From contig CADADV010000019.1 of the NCBI GenBank assembly GCA_902786815.1, positions 1 to 35,355 of the forward strand: a DNA stretch of 35,355 bases, written 5' to 3'. The position numbers and the translations under genes were made by a program. The stretch is from an uncultured Eubacteriales bacterium (GTDB lineage: Bacteria; Bacillota; Clostridia; Peptostreptococcales; Anaerovoracaceae). This document shows positions 15,929-23,506 of the stretch, piece after piece (the first letter of the stretch is position 1; the number at the start of each line of letters is the position of its first letter). The notes below the pieces were generated by a model. It made no database searches. It had not been told where the DNA came from and saw only the letters and a program-made list of their open reading frames with translations.

Positions 15929-17229
15929 GCTTAGCATGTATTGTATCAATCGTCGTTCTGGTACTTGTTCTCCTCATCGGAGCACCGATTCCATTCGCAT
16001 TTATGGGCGCGATCCTGTCGATCGTTATGATTGGAGGCTATGATTACAGCTTCCTGGTACCCTATGGCTATACACAGGCAGGAACGATACTGCTGATCGC
16101 GATTCCGATGTTTATTCTAGCCGGGTCGATCATGGAGAAGAGCGGTATCGGAGAAGCGATCGTTAACTTTGCAGACCTGTTTGTCGGAAGAATCAAAGGC
16201 GGACTCTGCATCGTTATGACAGTTGCATGCGCGCTGTTCGGATCCGTATCCGGTTCCGGTCTCGCGACACTGTCCTGCATCGGATCCATCATGCTGCCGA
16301 GAATGTATGCAGCAGGTTATCCGAGAGGCGTTGCCTCCGCGCTGATCTCCAGTGCGTCCCTCCTGGGACTGCTGATACCGCCGAGCATGAACATGATCCT
16401 GTTCGCGTTCGTCGGCGGACAGTCTGTACTGGCTTGCTTCCTGGCAACAGTACTTCCGGGAATCGTTCTGATCATCTTCCTTAGCCTGACATCGCTCTTT
16501 ATTCTGCGTAAGAATACGACCATTCAGCTGCCGCAGAGAATCGAGAAGGGCAAGCGCGGGAAGCATATTGCGAAAACAGTATGGGCAAGTGTTCCGGCGA
16601 TGCTGGCACCAGTCATCATTCTGGGCGGAATCTACGCCGGAATCATGACACCGACAGAAGCAGCGGCTGTAGCCGTTCTGTATTCCATCCCGGTAGGCTG
16701 GTTCGTCTATAAGGGCCTGAACCGCACAAGCCTGAAGGAAGGATTCATCTACGCCGGCAAGACAGCTGGTTCCGTACTCACGATGCTGTTCTGCGTTATG
16801 ATGCTGTCCAGACTGTATGTTATGGAGCAGCTGCCACGCGCAATCATTGACGGGCTGTTCTCCATCAGTGACAACCCGCAGATCCTGATCATATTCGTCA
16901 ACATCTTCCTGATCATCATCGGAATGCTGATGGATGACACCAGTGCCATCCTGCTGACGACACCGATCATGCTGCCGGTAGCTGTAGCGCTCGGAATCAA
17001 TCCGATCCACTACGCGGCGATCATGGCGATCAACCTGGGTCTGGGATGCGTTACCCCGCCGACTGCACCGTTCCTGTATTTCGGATCACGTGTTGGCGGA
17101 GCACCGATCAACGAGATGCTGAAACCGACCATGTACTACATCTTCATGGCTTGGATACCGACGCTGATCATCACGACATACATTCCGCAGCTGGCGCTGT
17201 TCCTGCCGACGATGTTCGGTTACGTATAA
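15925..17229 (+). CDS. dctM: TRAP transporter large permease subunit (DctM family)
   Basis: The 434-residue protein is almost entirely hydrophobic, with roughly a dozen membrane segments, and is the normal length for DctM. Characteristic stretches include IAIPMFILAGSIMEKSG, GSVSGSGLATLSCIGSIM and the late INLGLGCVTPPTAPFLY. It performs Na+-driven uptake of the ligand delivered by DctP. The ATG overlaps the dctQ stop by four bases, so expression is tightly coupled. The final residues are 27 bases before the GTG of an unrecognised gene that appears to share the transcript. Confidence 0.92.
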   Translation: MSLACIVSIVVLVLVLLIGAPIPFAFMGAILSIVMIGGYDYSFLVPYGYTQAGTILLIAIPMFILAGSIMEKSGIGEAIVNFADLFVGRIKGGLCIVMTVACALFGSVSGSGLATLSCIGSIMLPRMYAAGYPRGVASALISSASLLGLLIPPSMNMILFAFVGGQSVLACFLATVLPGIVLIIFLSLTSLFILRKNTTIQLPQRIEKGKRGKHIAKTVWASVPAMLAPVIILGGIYAGIMTPTEAAAVAVLYSIPVGWFVYKGLNRTSLKEGFIYAGKTAGSVLTMLFCVMMLSRLYVMEQLPRAIIDGLFSISDNPQILIIFVNIFLIIIGMLMDDTSAILLTTPIMLPVAVALGINPIHYAAIMAINLGLGCVTPPTAPFLYFGSRVGGAPINEMLKPTMYYIFMAWIPTLIITTYIPQLALFLPTMFGYV

Positions 17230-17256
17230 ACTCAGACATGGGAAGGCAGTATTCAC

Positions 17257-17745
17257 GTGGCAAATAGTGAAATACACACAGAGAACAGAACAGGCAGAAA
17301 AGAATGTGAACATCAGTACACATTCAAGAAAGAATATCTGTATCAGGATGTCAATGTGATCTTTTCACGGAAGATCTGCGAGAAGTGCGGCAAGGAAATC
17401 GTGCTCAGCAGAAAATCCAAGATCCGGATCATTCTGTTTGCAGTCATTCTGGTTCTTCTGATGTTCTTCTGCGAACTGCAGTTGAAGAATATCCTGCCGG
17501 ATGTGTCATATGCTGCGAAGGGACTGGTTCTGGTATTTCTGTTCTGCGCCGCATTGGGCGTAGGCTTGTACCAGCTGATGAACCGGGCGACCTATGTGAC
17601 ATATCAGGCACCTGAGCGCAAGTATCACGAGGCCTTTGAACAGGCACGCCGTGAAAACGATGAGCGAACAAGGGAAAGATATGAGCAGGCTGTCAGAAGA
17701 CGAGAAGAGAAAAGGGCTGCGAAAGAAGCAAAAAAACGGCATTGA
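17257..17745 (+). CDS. Unrecognised zinc-ribbon membrane protein at the end of the TRAP operon
   Basis: I do not recognise this 162-residue protein. Visible parts are an N-terminal CxH...CxxC set (C17, H19, C41, C44) that could bind zinc, two membrane helices (about 56-72 and 86-107) and a highly charged Arg/Glu-rich coiled coil (about 120-162). The N- and C-termini are probably both cytosolic. The start is GTG at 17257, with GGAAGG about 10 bases upstream. It follows dctM by 27 bases and ends before the terminator at 17784, so it is probably cotranscribed. A role in regulating or placing the transporter is possible but unsupported. Confidence 0.75.
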   Translation: MANSEIHTENRTGRKECEHQYTFKKEYLYQDVNVIFSRKICEKCGKEIVLSRKSKIRIILFAVILVLLMFFCELQLKNILPDVSYAAKGLVLVFLFCAALGVGLYQLMNRATYVTYQAPERKYHEAFEQARRENDERTRERYEQAVRRREEKRAAKEAKKRH

Positions 17746-17783
17746 CTCCGTTTGACCGGAATGCCTAAATAAAAAACATCAAG

Positions 17784-17808
17784 AGAAGCTGCTTCGGCAG
17801 CTTCTTTT
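17784..17808 (+). terminator. Terminator of the TRAP operon
   Basis: A 9-bp stem (AGAAGCTGC with GCAGCTTCT) is closed by a TTCG tetraloop and followed by TTTT. Confidence 0.85.
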
Positions 17809-17833
17809 GCATTTCGCAGTTATATGCTACAAT
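17807..17833 (+). promoter_or_regulatory. Promoter of nnrD
   Basis: TTGCAT (17807-17812) and TACAAT (17828-17833) are 15 bases apart, with TGC extending the -10. The element begins in the preceding terminator's T-run. Confidence 0.5.
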
Positions 17834-17888
17834 AACACGCAGGTAAGCAACAGCAAAAACATTCAAAAAACGAAAGCGCAGGAATCCA

Positions 17889-18752
17889 ATGGAACAAATC
17901 AAAACAGAACAGATCACAACAGATTATGTGCGGTCGATCATCACAGACAGACCTGCAGACATGCACAAGGGACAGGCCGGCAGGCTCCTGTTTATCGCAG
18001 GGTCAAAAGGGATGGCGGGCGCTGCTGTGCTGGCTGCCAGAGGGGCGCTATATTCAGGCGCCGGACTTGTCAAGGTGTCCATACCTGACGAACTGTTCCA
18101 CATCCTGCAGTGCTCTGTAACGGAAGCCATGTGCATCGACAGAGAGGAAGCTGCAAAAGCAGATTTGTCAGTCTATGACGCCATTTGCATGGGTCCGGGT
18201 CTGGGCACCGGGGAAGACGCCATGTCCCTGATCCACAGGGTGCTCACCGATTACAGCGGACCGCTTGTTATCGATGCAGACGGGATCAACTGTCTCTGTA
18301 AGTATGACGCGCTTGCGCAGGTGCGCGGCAGGCAGGGCGTGACAGTTTTCACGCCCCATCCGGGCGAAGCAGACAGGATGCTCAGGTCGCTTGCAATCGG
18401 GTCCTACAAGGTGCTGGGACGGCTCCGCACCGCGGCATCTCTGGCAGAAGCGACCGGAGCAATCATTCTTCTGAAAGGACATCAGACGCTGATCCAGGAG
18501 GGAAAAGCCGTGTATGAGAATCCGACTGGCAATCCGGGCATGGCTACAGGAGGCAGCGGTGATGTGCTCAGCGGCATCATCACATCGCTTCTGGGGCAGA
18601 AGCATCTCGACGCGGCGCCGATCGACAGAGTAAATGCAGCAGCGTTCCTCCATGGACTTGCCGGCGATATCGCCGCAGAGAACATAGGTGAATACGGTAT
18701 GACTGCTGCAGATATTGCGGACGCTGTCGCGGCCGCGTTCAACGCTTTGTAA
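17889..18752 (+). CDS. nnrD: ADP/ATP-dependent NAD(P)H-hydrate dehydratase
   Basis: The 287-residue protein corresponds to the C-terminal (YjeF-C, ribokinase-like) domain only, which repairs the hydrated forms of NADH and NADPH using ADP or ATP. Family segments are plain: GRLLFIAGSKGMAGAAVLAA, a GPGLGTGED loop, DADGINCL, TPHPGEADRM and the nucleotide-binding NPGMATGGSGDVLSG. The epimerase (YjeF-N) domain that is often fused in bacteria is absent here. AGGAA precedes the ATG. It has its own promoter and a hairpin follows, so it looks monocistronic. Confidence 0.92.
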   Translation: MEQIKTEQITTDYVRSIITDRPADMHKGQAGRLLFIAGSKGMAGAAVLAARGALYSGAGLVKVSIPDELFHILQCSVTEAMCIDREEAAKADLSVYDAICMGPGLGTGEDAMSLIHRVLTDYSGPLVIDADGINCLCKYDALAQVRGRQGVTVFTPHPGEADRMLRSLAIGSYKVLGRLRTAASLAEATGAIILLKGHQTLIQEGKAVYENPTGNPGMATGGSGDVLSGIITSLLGQKHLDAAPIDRVNAAAFLHGLAGDIAAENIGEYGMTAADIADAVAAAFNAL

Positions 18753-18800
18753 AAACCAAAATAAAAACCACTTACTAATGTGAAGTCTTTGTGTTTTTCG

Positions 18801-18828
18801 GGGAACTCTTATTGTAATAGGAGTTCCC
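18801..18828 (+). terminator. Hairpin after nnrD, overlapping the transketolase promoter
   Basis: GGGAACTC (18801-18808) pairs with GAGTTCCC (18821-18828), with extra A-T pairs inside. The tail is short of T, so it is a weak terminator or a regulatory hairpin. Confidence 0.5.
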
Positions 18829-18840
18829 TTCATGTATACT
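18812..18840 (+). promoter_or_regulatory. Promoter of the transketolase genes
   Basis: TTGTAA (18812-18817) and TATACT (18835-18840) are 17 bases apart. The -35 lies inside the preceding hairpin. Confidence 0.6.
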
Positions 18841-18903
18841 ATATATTGCGATGGAATGTGTATTTTCAGGAGTTAATAAACAATATTTGGAGGAAACCGG
18901 TAT

Positions 18904-19731
18904 ATGGATATCAAAGAACTGAAAAAGACTGCAGCAGATGTGCGCATCGGCGTCATCAAAGCGCTTCACAATGCGGGTTCAGGGCATCCGGGCGGATCCC
19001 TGTCCATCAGTGATGTTGTGACTGCACTGTATTTCAATGAAATGAACGTAGATCCTAAAAACCCTGATATGAAGGGCAGGGACAAGTGCGTGTTCTCTAA
19101 GGGTCACGCAGGACCGGCACAGCTGTCTGCTATGGGAATTGCAGGATATTTCGACATGGATGATTTCACAGAGAACCTGCGTAAGATTGGTTCGAAATTC
19201 CAGGGTCACCCGAACATGAAAATCCCGGGGATCGAAATGTCTACTGGCTCTCTCGGACAGGGCTTCAGCGTTGCTGCCGGTATGGCCATGGCTGGCAAGC
19301 TAAATAAGGATCCGGGCAGAGTTTATGCAGTATTGGGTGACGGCGAACTGCAGGAAGGTCTGGTATGGGAAGCAGCGATGTCGGCCTCTCATTACGGACT
19401 GGACAATCTGGTCGCGATCGTTGACCACAACGGTCTGCAGATCGACGGCAGAAACGATGACGTTATGAAGGTCAATCCGATCGGCGCCAAGTTTGAAGGT
19501 TTCGGCTGGAACGTCATAGAAATCGACGGACATGATATGCAGCAGATTCTGGATGCCTTTGCAAAGGCAAGAGAATGCAAAGGCAAGCCGACTGTCATCG
19601 TGGCGGAAACGACAAAGGGCAAGGGTGTTTCCTTTATGGAAGACCAGGCCGGATGGCACGGCAAGGCACCGAATGACGAACAGACCCAACAGGCAATTGA
19701 GGAACTGGAAGCAGCAAAGGCTGCGCTTTAA
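18904..19731 (+). CDS. Transketolase, N-terminal half
   Basis: The 275-residue protein is the thiamine-diphosphate binding half of a split transketolase, which moves two-carbon units in the non-oxidative pentose phosphate pathway. It contains HNAGSGHPGGSLS (22-34), SKGHAGPAQ (65-73) and the ThDP motif from GDGELQEG (145-152) to DHNG (174-177). GGAGG at 18889 fixes the ATG. The C-terminal half is encoded 15 bases downstream, so the two subunits should be made together and form one active enzyme. Split transketolases are common in Clostridia and in archaea. Confidence 0.95.
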   Translation: MDIKELKKTAADVRIGVIKALHNAGSGHPGGSLSISDVVTALYFNEMNVDPKNPDMKGRDKCVFSKGHAGPAQLSAMGIAGYFDMDDFTENLRKIGSKFQGHPNMKIPGIEMSTGSLGQGFSVAAGMAMAGKLNKDPGRVYAVLGDGELQEGLVWEAAMSASHYGLDNLVAIVDHNGLQIDGRNDDVMKVNPIGAKFEGFGWNVIEIDGHDMQQILDAFAKARECKGKPTVIVAETTKGKGVSFMEDQAGWHGKAPNDEQTQQAIEELEAAKAAL

Positions 19732-19746
19732 TGAAGGAGAAACAAT

Positions 19747-20676
19747 ATGGCTGATAAAATCGCAACAAGACAGGCTTACGGAGAAGGACTCGTAGAGCTT
19801 GGGAAAGAATATGAAAATCTTGTAGTCATGGATGCAGACCTTTCAGGATCAACCAAGACAGGAATGTTTGCCAAGGAGTATCCGGACAGGTTCTTCAACA
19901 TGGGAATTGCAGAACAGAATATGTACGGCGCGGCAACAGGTCTTGCTCTTTCCGGTAAGATCGTCTGCGCCAGCACATTCGCAATGTTTGCTTCAGGCAG
20001 GGCTTTTGAAATCGTCAGAAACTCCATCGGCTATACAGGCGCCAATGTGAAAATCTGCGCGTCCCATGCCGGTATCACAGTAGGCGAAGACGGTGCCAGC
20101 CACCAGACATTTGAGGATATCGCACTGATGAGAACAGTGCCGGGCATGACAGTTGTCAATCCGTCCGATGCAGTTGCCACCAAGAAACTGCTCCGGCAGA
20201 TCGTAGAGATGGAAGGTCCGTGTTACTTCAGAGTCGGAAGAGCTGCTGTACCGGTATTCTACAGTGAAAGCGATGAGATCACGCTGGGCAAGGGCAATCT
20301 CATCCGCGACGGAAAGGATGTTACGATCATCGCAACCGGAATCATGGTTAGTTCAGCATTCGAAGCAGCGGAAAAACTGGCAGCAGAGGGCATTGACGCC
20401 AGAGTGATCGATATCCATACGATCAAGCCCATCGATGAAGAAATCATCATCAAGGCTGCTGCCGAGACAGGTGCGATCGTTACAGCTGAAGAGCACGGGG
20501 TCATCGGAGGTCTCGGAGACGCTGTGGCGCAGGTCGTCGTGAAGAATCAGCCTTGCAGAATGGCTATGGTCGGCCAGCAGGACACCTTCGGCGAATCCGG
20601 AAAACCGGATCAGCTTCTTGAGAAATACCATATGACAGCAGATGATATAGCAGCAGCAGTGAAAAAAGTTCTTTAA
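19747..20676 (+). CDS. Transketolase, C-terminal half
   Basis: The 309-residue protein supplies the pyrimidine-binding and C-terminal domains. The Glu of GIAEQNMYGAATGLAL activates the thiamine cofactor, and the sequence continues with STFAMFASGRAFE and the C-terminal domain EEHGVIGGLGDAVA. GAAGGAG lies upstream of the ATG. The stop is 11 bases from ftsE, so read-through of transcription into the division genes is likely, though a promoter inside the gene cannot be excluded. Confidence 0.95.
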   Translation: MADKIATRQAYGEGLVELGKEYENLVVMDADLSGSTKTGMFAKEYPDRFFNMGIAEQNMYGAATGLALSGKIVCASTFAMFASGRAFEIVRNSIGYTGANVKICASHAGITVGEDGASHQTFEDIALMRTVPGMTVVNPSDAVATKKLLRQIVEMEGPCYFRVGRAAVPVFYSESDEITLGKGNLIRDGKDVTIIATGIMVSSAFEAAEKLAAEGIDARVIDIHTIKPIDEEIIIKAAAETGAIVTAEEHGVIGGLGDAVAQVVVKNQPCRMAMVGQQDTFGESGKPDQLLEKYHMTADDIAAAVKKVL

Positions 20677-20687
20677 GGGGTTAGTGG

Positions 20688-21458
20688 ATGATAGAATTCG
20701 ACCACGTAACGAAACGATATAAATCAAACATTGGTCTCAACGATGTCTCCATTAAAATCGACGAGGGTGATTTCGTGTTCCTCGTCGGACCGAGCGGCGC
20801 AGGAAAATCAACTTTTGTAAAACTCATTCTCAGAGAACTGGATGCAGACAGAGGTACTATCACAGTCAAAGGGAAAAATGTGACAAAAATGTCTGCCAGG
20901 GAGGTTCCGAAGCTCAGAAGGAATATCGGAATCGTATTCCAGGATTTCCGCCTTCTTCCGAAGAAGACCGTCTATGAGAATGTTGCCTTTGCAATGGAAA
21001 TCATCCATAAGCCGCGGAAATCCATCAAAAAGCATGTTCCGCAGGCACTTACGATGATGGGAATCGCCGACAAGGCGAAAAAGTACCCTGATGAGCTTTC
21101 GGCAGGCGAACAGCAGCGTGTGGCCATCGCCAGAGCGATCGTGAACCGACCGAAAATCCTCATTGCTGATGAGCCGACCGGCAATCTCGATCCGGATACG
21201 GCCTGGGAAATCATGCAGCTCCTGAATCAGATCAACCAGCTTGGCACGACCATCGTCATGGTCACTCACGCCAAGGACATTGTTGACAAGATGGAGAAGC
21301 GTGTCATCGCCATAGAGAAAGGCCGCATCGTCCGCGATGAAAAAGGCATGTACGGATACAAGGAGGCACTGGCAGACACGACCAACATGTTCGATACGGT
21401 GGCAGTCAAAAAACGCGATACCTTCCGTGCAGGCTTCCGGAGAGGAGGGCGTAAATGA
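20688..21458 (+). CDS. ftsE: Cell division ATP-binding protein FtsE
   Basis: The 256-residue ABC ATPase has Walker A GPSGAGKS (34-41), the signature LSAGEQQR and Walker B ILIADEPTGNLD. With FtsX it forms a membrane complex that does not transport but signals peptidoglycan hydrolases at the division site. The protein is about 25-30 residues longer than the E. coli form, with a basic C-terminal tail. The ATG follows the transketolase gene by 11 bases (AAGGGG upstream), and its stop overlaps the ftsX start by four bases. Confidence 0.95.
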   Translation: MIEFDHVTKRYKSNIGLNDVSIKIDEGDFVFLVGPSGAGKSTFVKLILRELDADRGTITVKGKNVTKMSAREVPKLRRNIGIVFQDFRLLPKKTVYENVAFAMEIIHKPRKSIKKHVPQALTMMGIADKAKKYPDELSAGEQQRVAIARAIVNRPKILIADEPTGNLDPDTAWEIMQLLNQINQLGTTIVMVTHAKDIVDKMEKRVIAIEKGRIVRDEKGMYGYKEALADTTNMFDTVAVKKRDTFRAGFRRGGRK

Positions 21459-22345
21459 AAACCTTCTTCTACACCCTCAAGCAGGCCTTCATCCAGTTCG
21501 GCAGGAACAGGAGCATGTCTCTGATTTCGATTTTTGCGATCACATGCATGCTTCTGATTCTCAGCCTCTTCTTTATCATGTTCATCAATGTCAATGCCGC
21601 AGCAGAGTCTGTAAAGGGTGACTATAACTCCATTGAGATATTCCTTCTCGACGAGACGACACCCGAGCAGGCTGATGTGATGGTCGAGGACATGAAACAG
21701 CAGAAGGGTGTTTCGGACGCATTTTACAAGACGAAGGATGAAGCCATGGCGGAGTTCAAGGCCAGATGGGGTGACAATGGATACCTGCTCGATGGTCTTG
21801 CGGACAATCCTCTTCCGAATTCCGTCGTAGTCATGATCAGCGATCTTGAGCAGGCTGACGCGCTTGCAGCCCATGCGGAAGAATACGAAGGGATCGAGGA
21901 CGTCAAATACTACAAGAGTACTGTAGATAAGCTTCTGAAAACGACGAAGTTCATCCAGATTTCGGCTATCATCCTCATGATATTCCTGATCATTGTTTCT
22001 ATTATCGTAGTATCCAATACGATCAAGCTGACTGTGTTCAACCGGTCTGAGGAAATCAGCATCATGAAGTATGTGGGAGCCACAAACTGGTTTATCCGCG
22101 GTCCGTTCCTGATTGAAGGCATCCTGATCGGCGTAATATCTGCCATTATAGCGTTAGCTATCACGCATCTTCTCTACGGACAGATCGTTGACATAATAGG
22201 TGATCAGGTATACCAGATGCTTTCCACGCCGATGGTTCCCGTGGGCTTTCTGATCTACAACTTCGCATGGATCTTCCTGGCGTTGGGCGTGAGTATCGGA
22301 TCCTGCGGCAGCATCATTTCCATGCGGAAGTTCCTCAATGCCTGA
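21455..22345 (+). CDS. ftsX: Cell division protein FtsX
   Basis: The 296-residue protein has the FtsX plan: a first membrane helix (about 22-44), an extracellular domain (about 50-165) that in this family contacts the hydrolase partner, and three further helices, with NTIKLTVFNRSEEISIMKYV between helices two and three. The ATG overlaps the end of ftsE, which indicates coupled translation. The gene for a secreted coiled-coil M23 protein follows directly, giving a complete FtsEX-hydrolase module. Confidence 0.95.
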   Translation: MKTFFYTLKQAFIQFGRNRSMSLISIFAITCMLLILSLFFIMFINVNAAAESVKGDYNSIEIFLLDETTPEQADVMVEDMKQQKGVSDAFYKTKDEAMAEFKARWGDNGYLLDGLADNPLPNSVVVMISDLEQADALAAHAEEYEGIEDVKYYKSTVDKLLKTTKFIQISAIILMIFLIIVSIIVVSNTIKLTVFNRSEEISIMKYVGATNWFIRGPFLIEGILIGVISAIIALAITHLLYGQIVDIIGDQVYQMLSTPMVPVGFLIYNFAWIFLALGVSIGSCGSIISMRKFLNA

Positions 22346-22369
22346 TCATAAGGAGGAAATACGCAGTTT

Positions 22370-23455
22370 ATGAAGAAACGATCATCGATCATTATCTCAA
22401 TTATGCTCATATTCTGCCTTTGCATCTGTACGTCGGGCGTTTATGCCAAGAGTCTGACAGAACTTCAGGATGAGATAGAGCAAAAGCAGGAAGAACTGGA
22501 AAAGGGCGAGCAAAAAGAAAAGAATCTTTCGAAACAGGTCAATTCTCTGGAAGGTGATATTTATGCCCTCAACGAACAGATCAAGGTTTCAGAGAAGCAG
22601 CTTAAGAAACTCAAGAAGGATCTTAAGAAGGCCCAGGCTAAGGTGGATAAGCAGAACGAAGACCTGAGCCTCCGCCTGCGCGCCATGTACAAGAACGGTT
22701 CCGTGGGGTTTCTTGATGTCCTGATGAATTCAAACAGTTTCTCCGAGTTCCTGACAAACATGGATCTGGTTGAGAAGATATATGCTTCGGACAAGGATGT
22801 GCTGGAAGAATTGCAGGATTCCCACGACAAAATAGAAAAAAAGAAAAACAAAGTTGAAAAACTGACCAAAGAACTGAAATCGTCCAAGCAGACTGCTGAA
22901 TCGAACATGCGGACCATTGAGGCGGAAAAACAGAAAATCGCCGCCGATAATGAGAAGACAGCAGCCATGCTGGATGATCTGGAAGGCGAAGCGGAGGCAG
23001 AAGCGGCAAGACTTGCTGCAGCAGCACAGAGCGGTCAGACGAGCAGCAGCAGCAGTTCCTCCTACGGCGGAGGAGCATTCGCCTGGCCTGTTCCCAGTTC
23101 TCATAACATTTCATCCGGATACGGATGGCGTATCTGTCCGTTCCACGGCAGGGAATTCCACGGTGCCATCGACATCGCTGCGAGCGGGGGTGCTCCAATT
23201 GTCGCATCGGCTGACGGTGAGGTCATCAGCGCCGGCTGGAATGGAGGGTTCGGCAATTCGATCCAGGTGGACCATGGCGGCGGATTGGTAACAATGTACA
23301 ATCACTGTTCCTCCTTCAATGCCTCAGTCGGACAGAAAGTTTCAAAGGGAGAGACGATTGCCTTCGTAGGTACGACAGGCTCTTCAACAGGAAACCATCT
23401 GGACTTCAGAGTCTTCCAGGACGGAACAACGAAGGATCCGAATTCATATCTTTAG
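22370..23455 (+). CDS. Coiled-coil M23 peptidase, EnvC-like partner of FtsEX
   Basis: The 361-residue secreted protein has a signal peptide (1-26), a long coiled coil (about 28-215), a Ser-rich linker (222-231) and a C-terminal LytM/M23 domain (about 240-361). Metal and catalytic residues H264 and D268 (FHGAID) and H312 (YNHC) are in place. In the last motif, usually HxH, the sequence is H343-L-D345, so the third zinc ligand His is Asp. The domain may be an altered hydrolase or an EnvC-like activator. AGGAGG lies 13 bases from the ATG, slightly far. FtsEX genes directly upstream support a role in cell separation. Confidence 0.88.
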   Translation: MKKRSSIIISIMLIFCLCICTSGVYAKSLTELQDEIEQKQEELEKGEQKEKNLSKQVNSLEGDIYALNEQIKVSEKQLKKLKKDLKKAQAKVDKQNEDLSLRLRAMYKNGSVGFLDVLMNSNSFSEFLTNMDLVEKIYASDKDVLEELQDSHDKIEKKKNKVEKLTKELKSSKQTAESNMRTIEAEKQKIAADNEKTAAMLDDLEGEAEAEAARLAAAAQSGQTSSSSSSSYGGGAFAWPVPSSHNISSGYGWRICPFHGREFHGAIDIAASGGAPIVASADGEVISAGWNGGFGNSIQVDHGGGLVTMYNHCSSFNASVGQKVSKGETIAFVGTTGSSTGNHLDFRVFQDGTTKDPNSYL

Positions 23456-23458
23456 AAG

Positions 23459-23506
23459 ATGCAGTTGAATTCGATGAAGAAGATAGATTATGAAGAAGAT
23501 AGATAG
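23459..23506 (+). other. Short frame created by a 16-bp duplication at the recJ start
   Basis: ATG at 23459 opens MQLNSMKKIDYEEDR and stops at 23504-23506, overlapping the recJ start. The 16 bases 23474-23489 (starting ATGAAGAAGATAGAT) are repeated from 23490. Since 16 is not a multiple of three, the upstream ATGs are out of frame with recJ. Confidence 0.5.

Noticed and set aside
16117-17010. Minus-strand 297-codon frame opposite dctM
   Set aside because: It is a shadow of a hydrophobic membrane gene. Its composition is rich in Gln, Asp, Arg and Cys without any domain, and dctM is unmistakable on the other strand.
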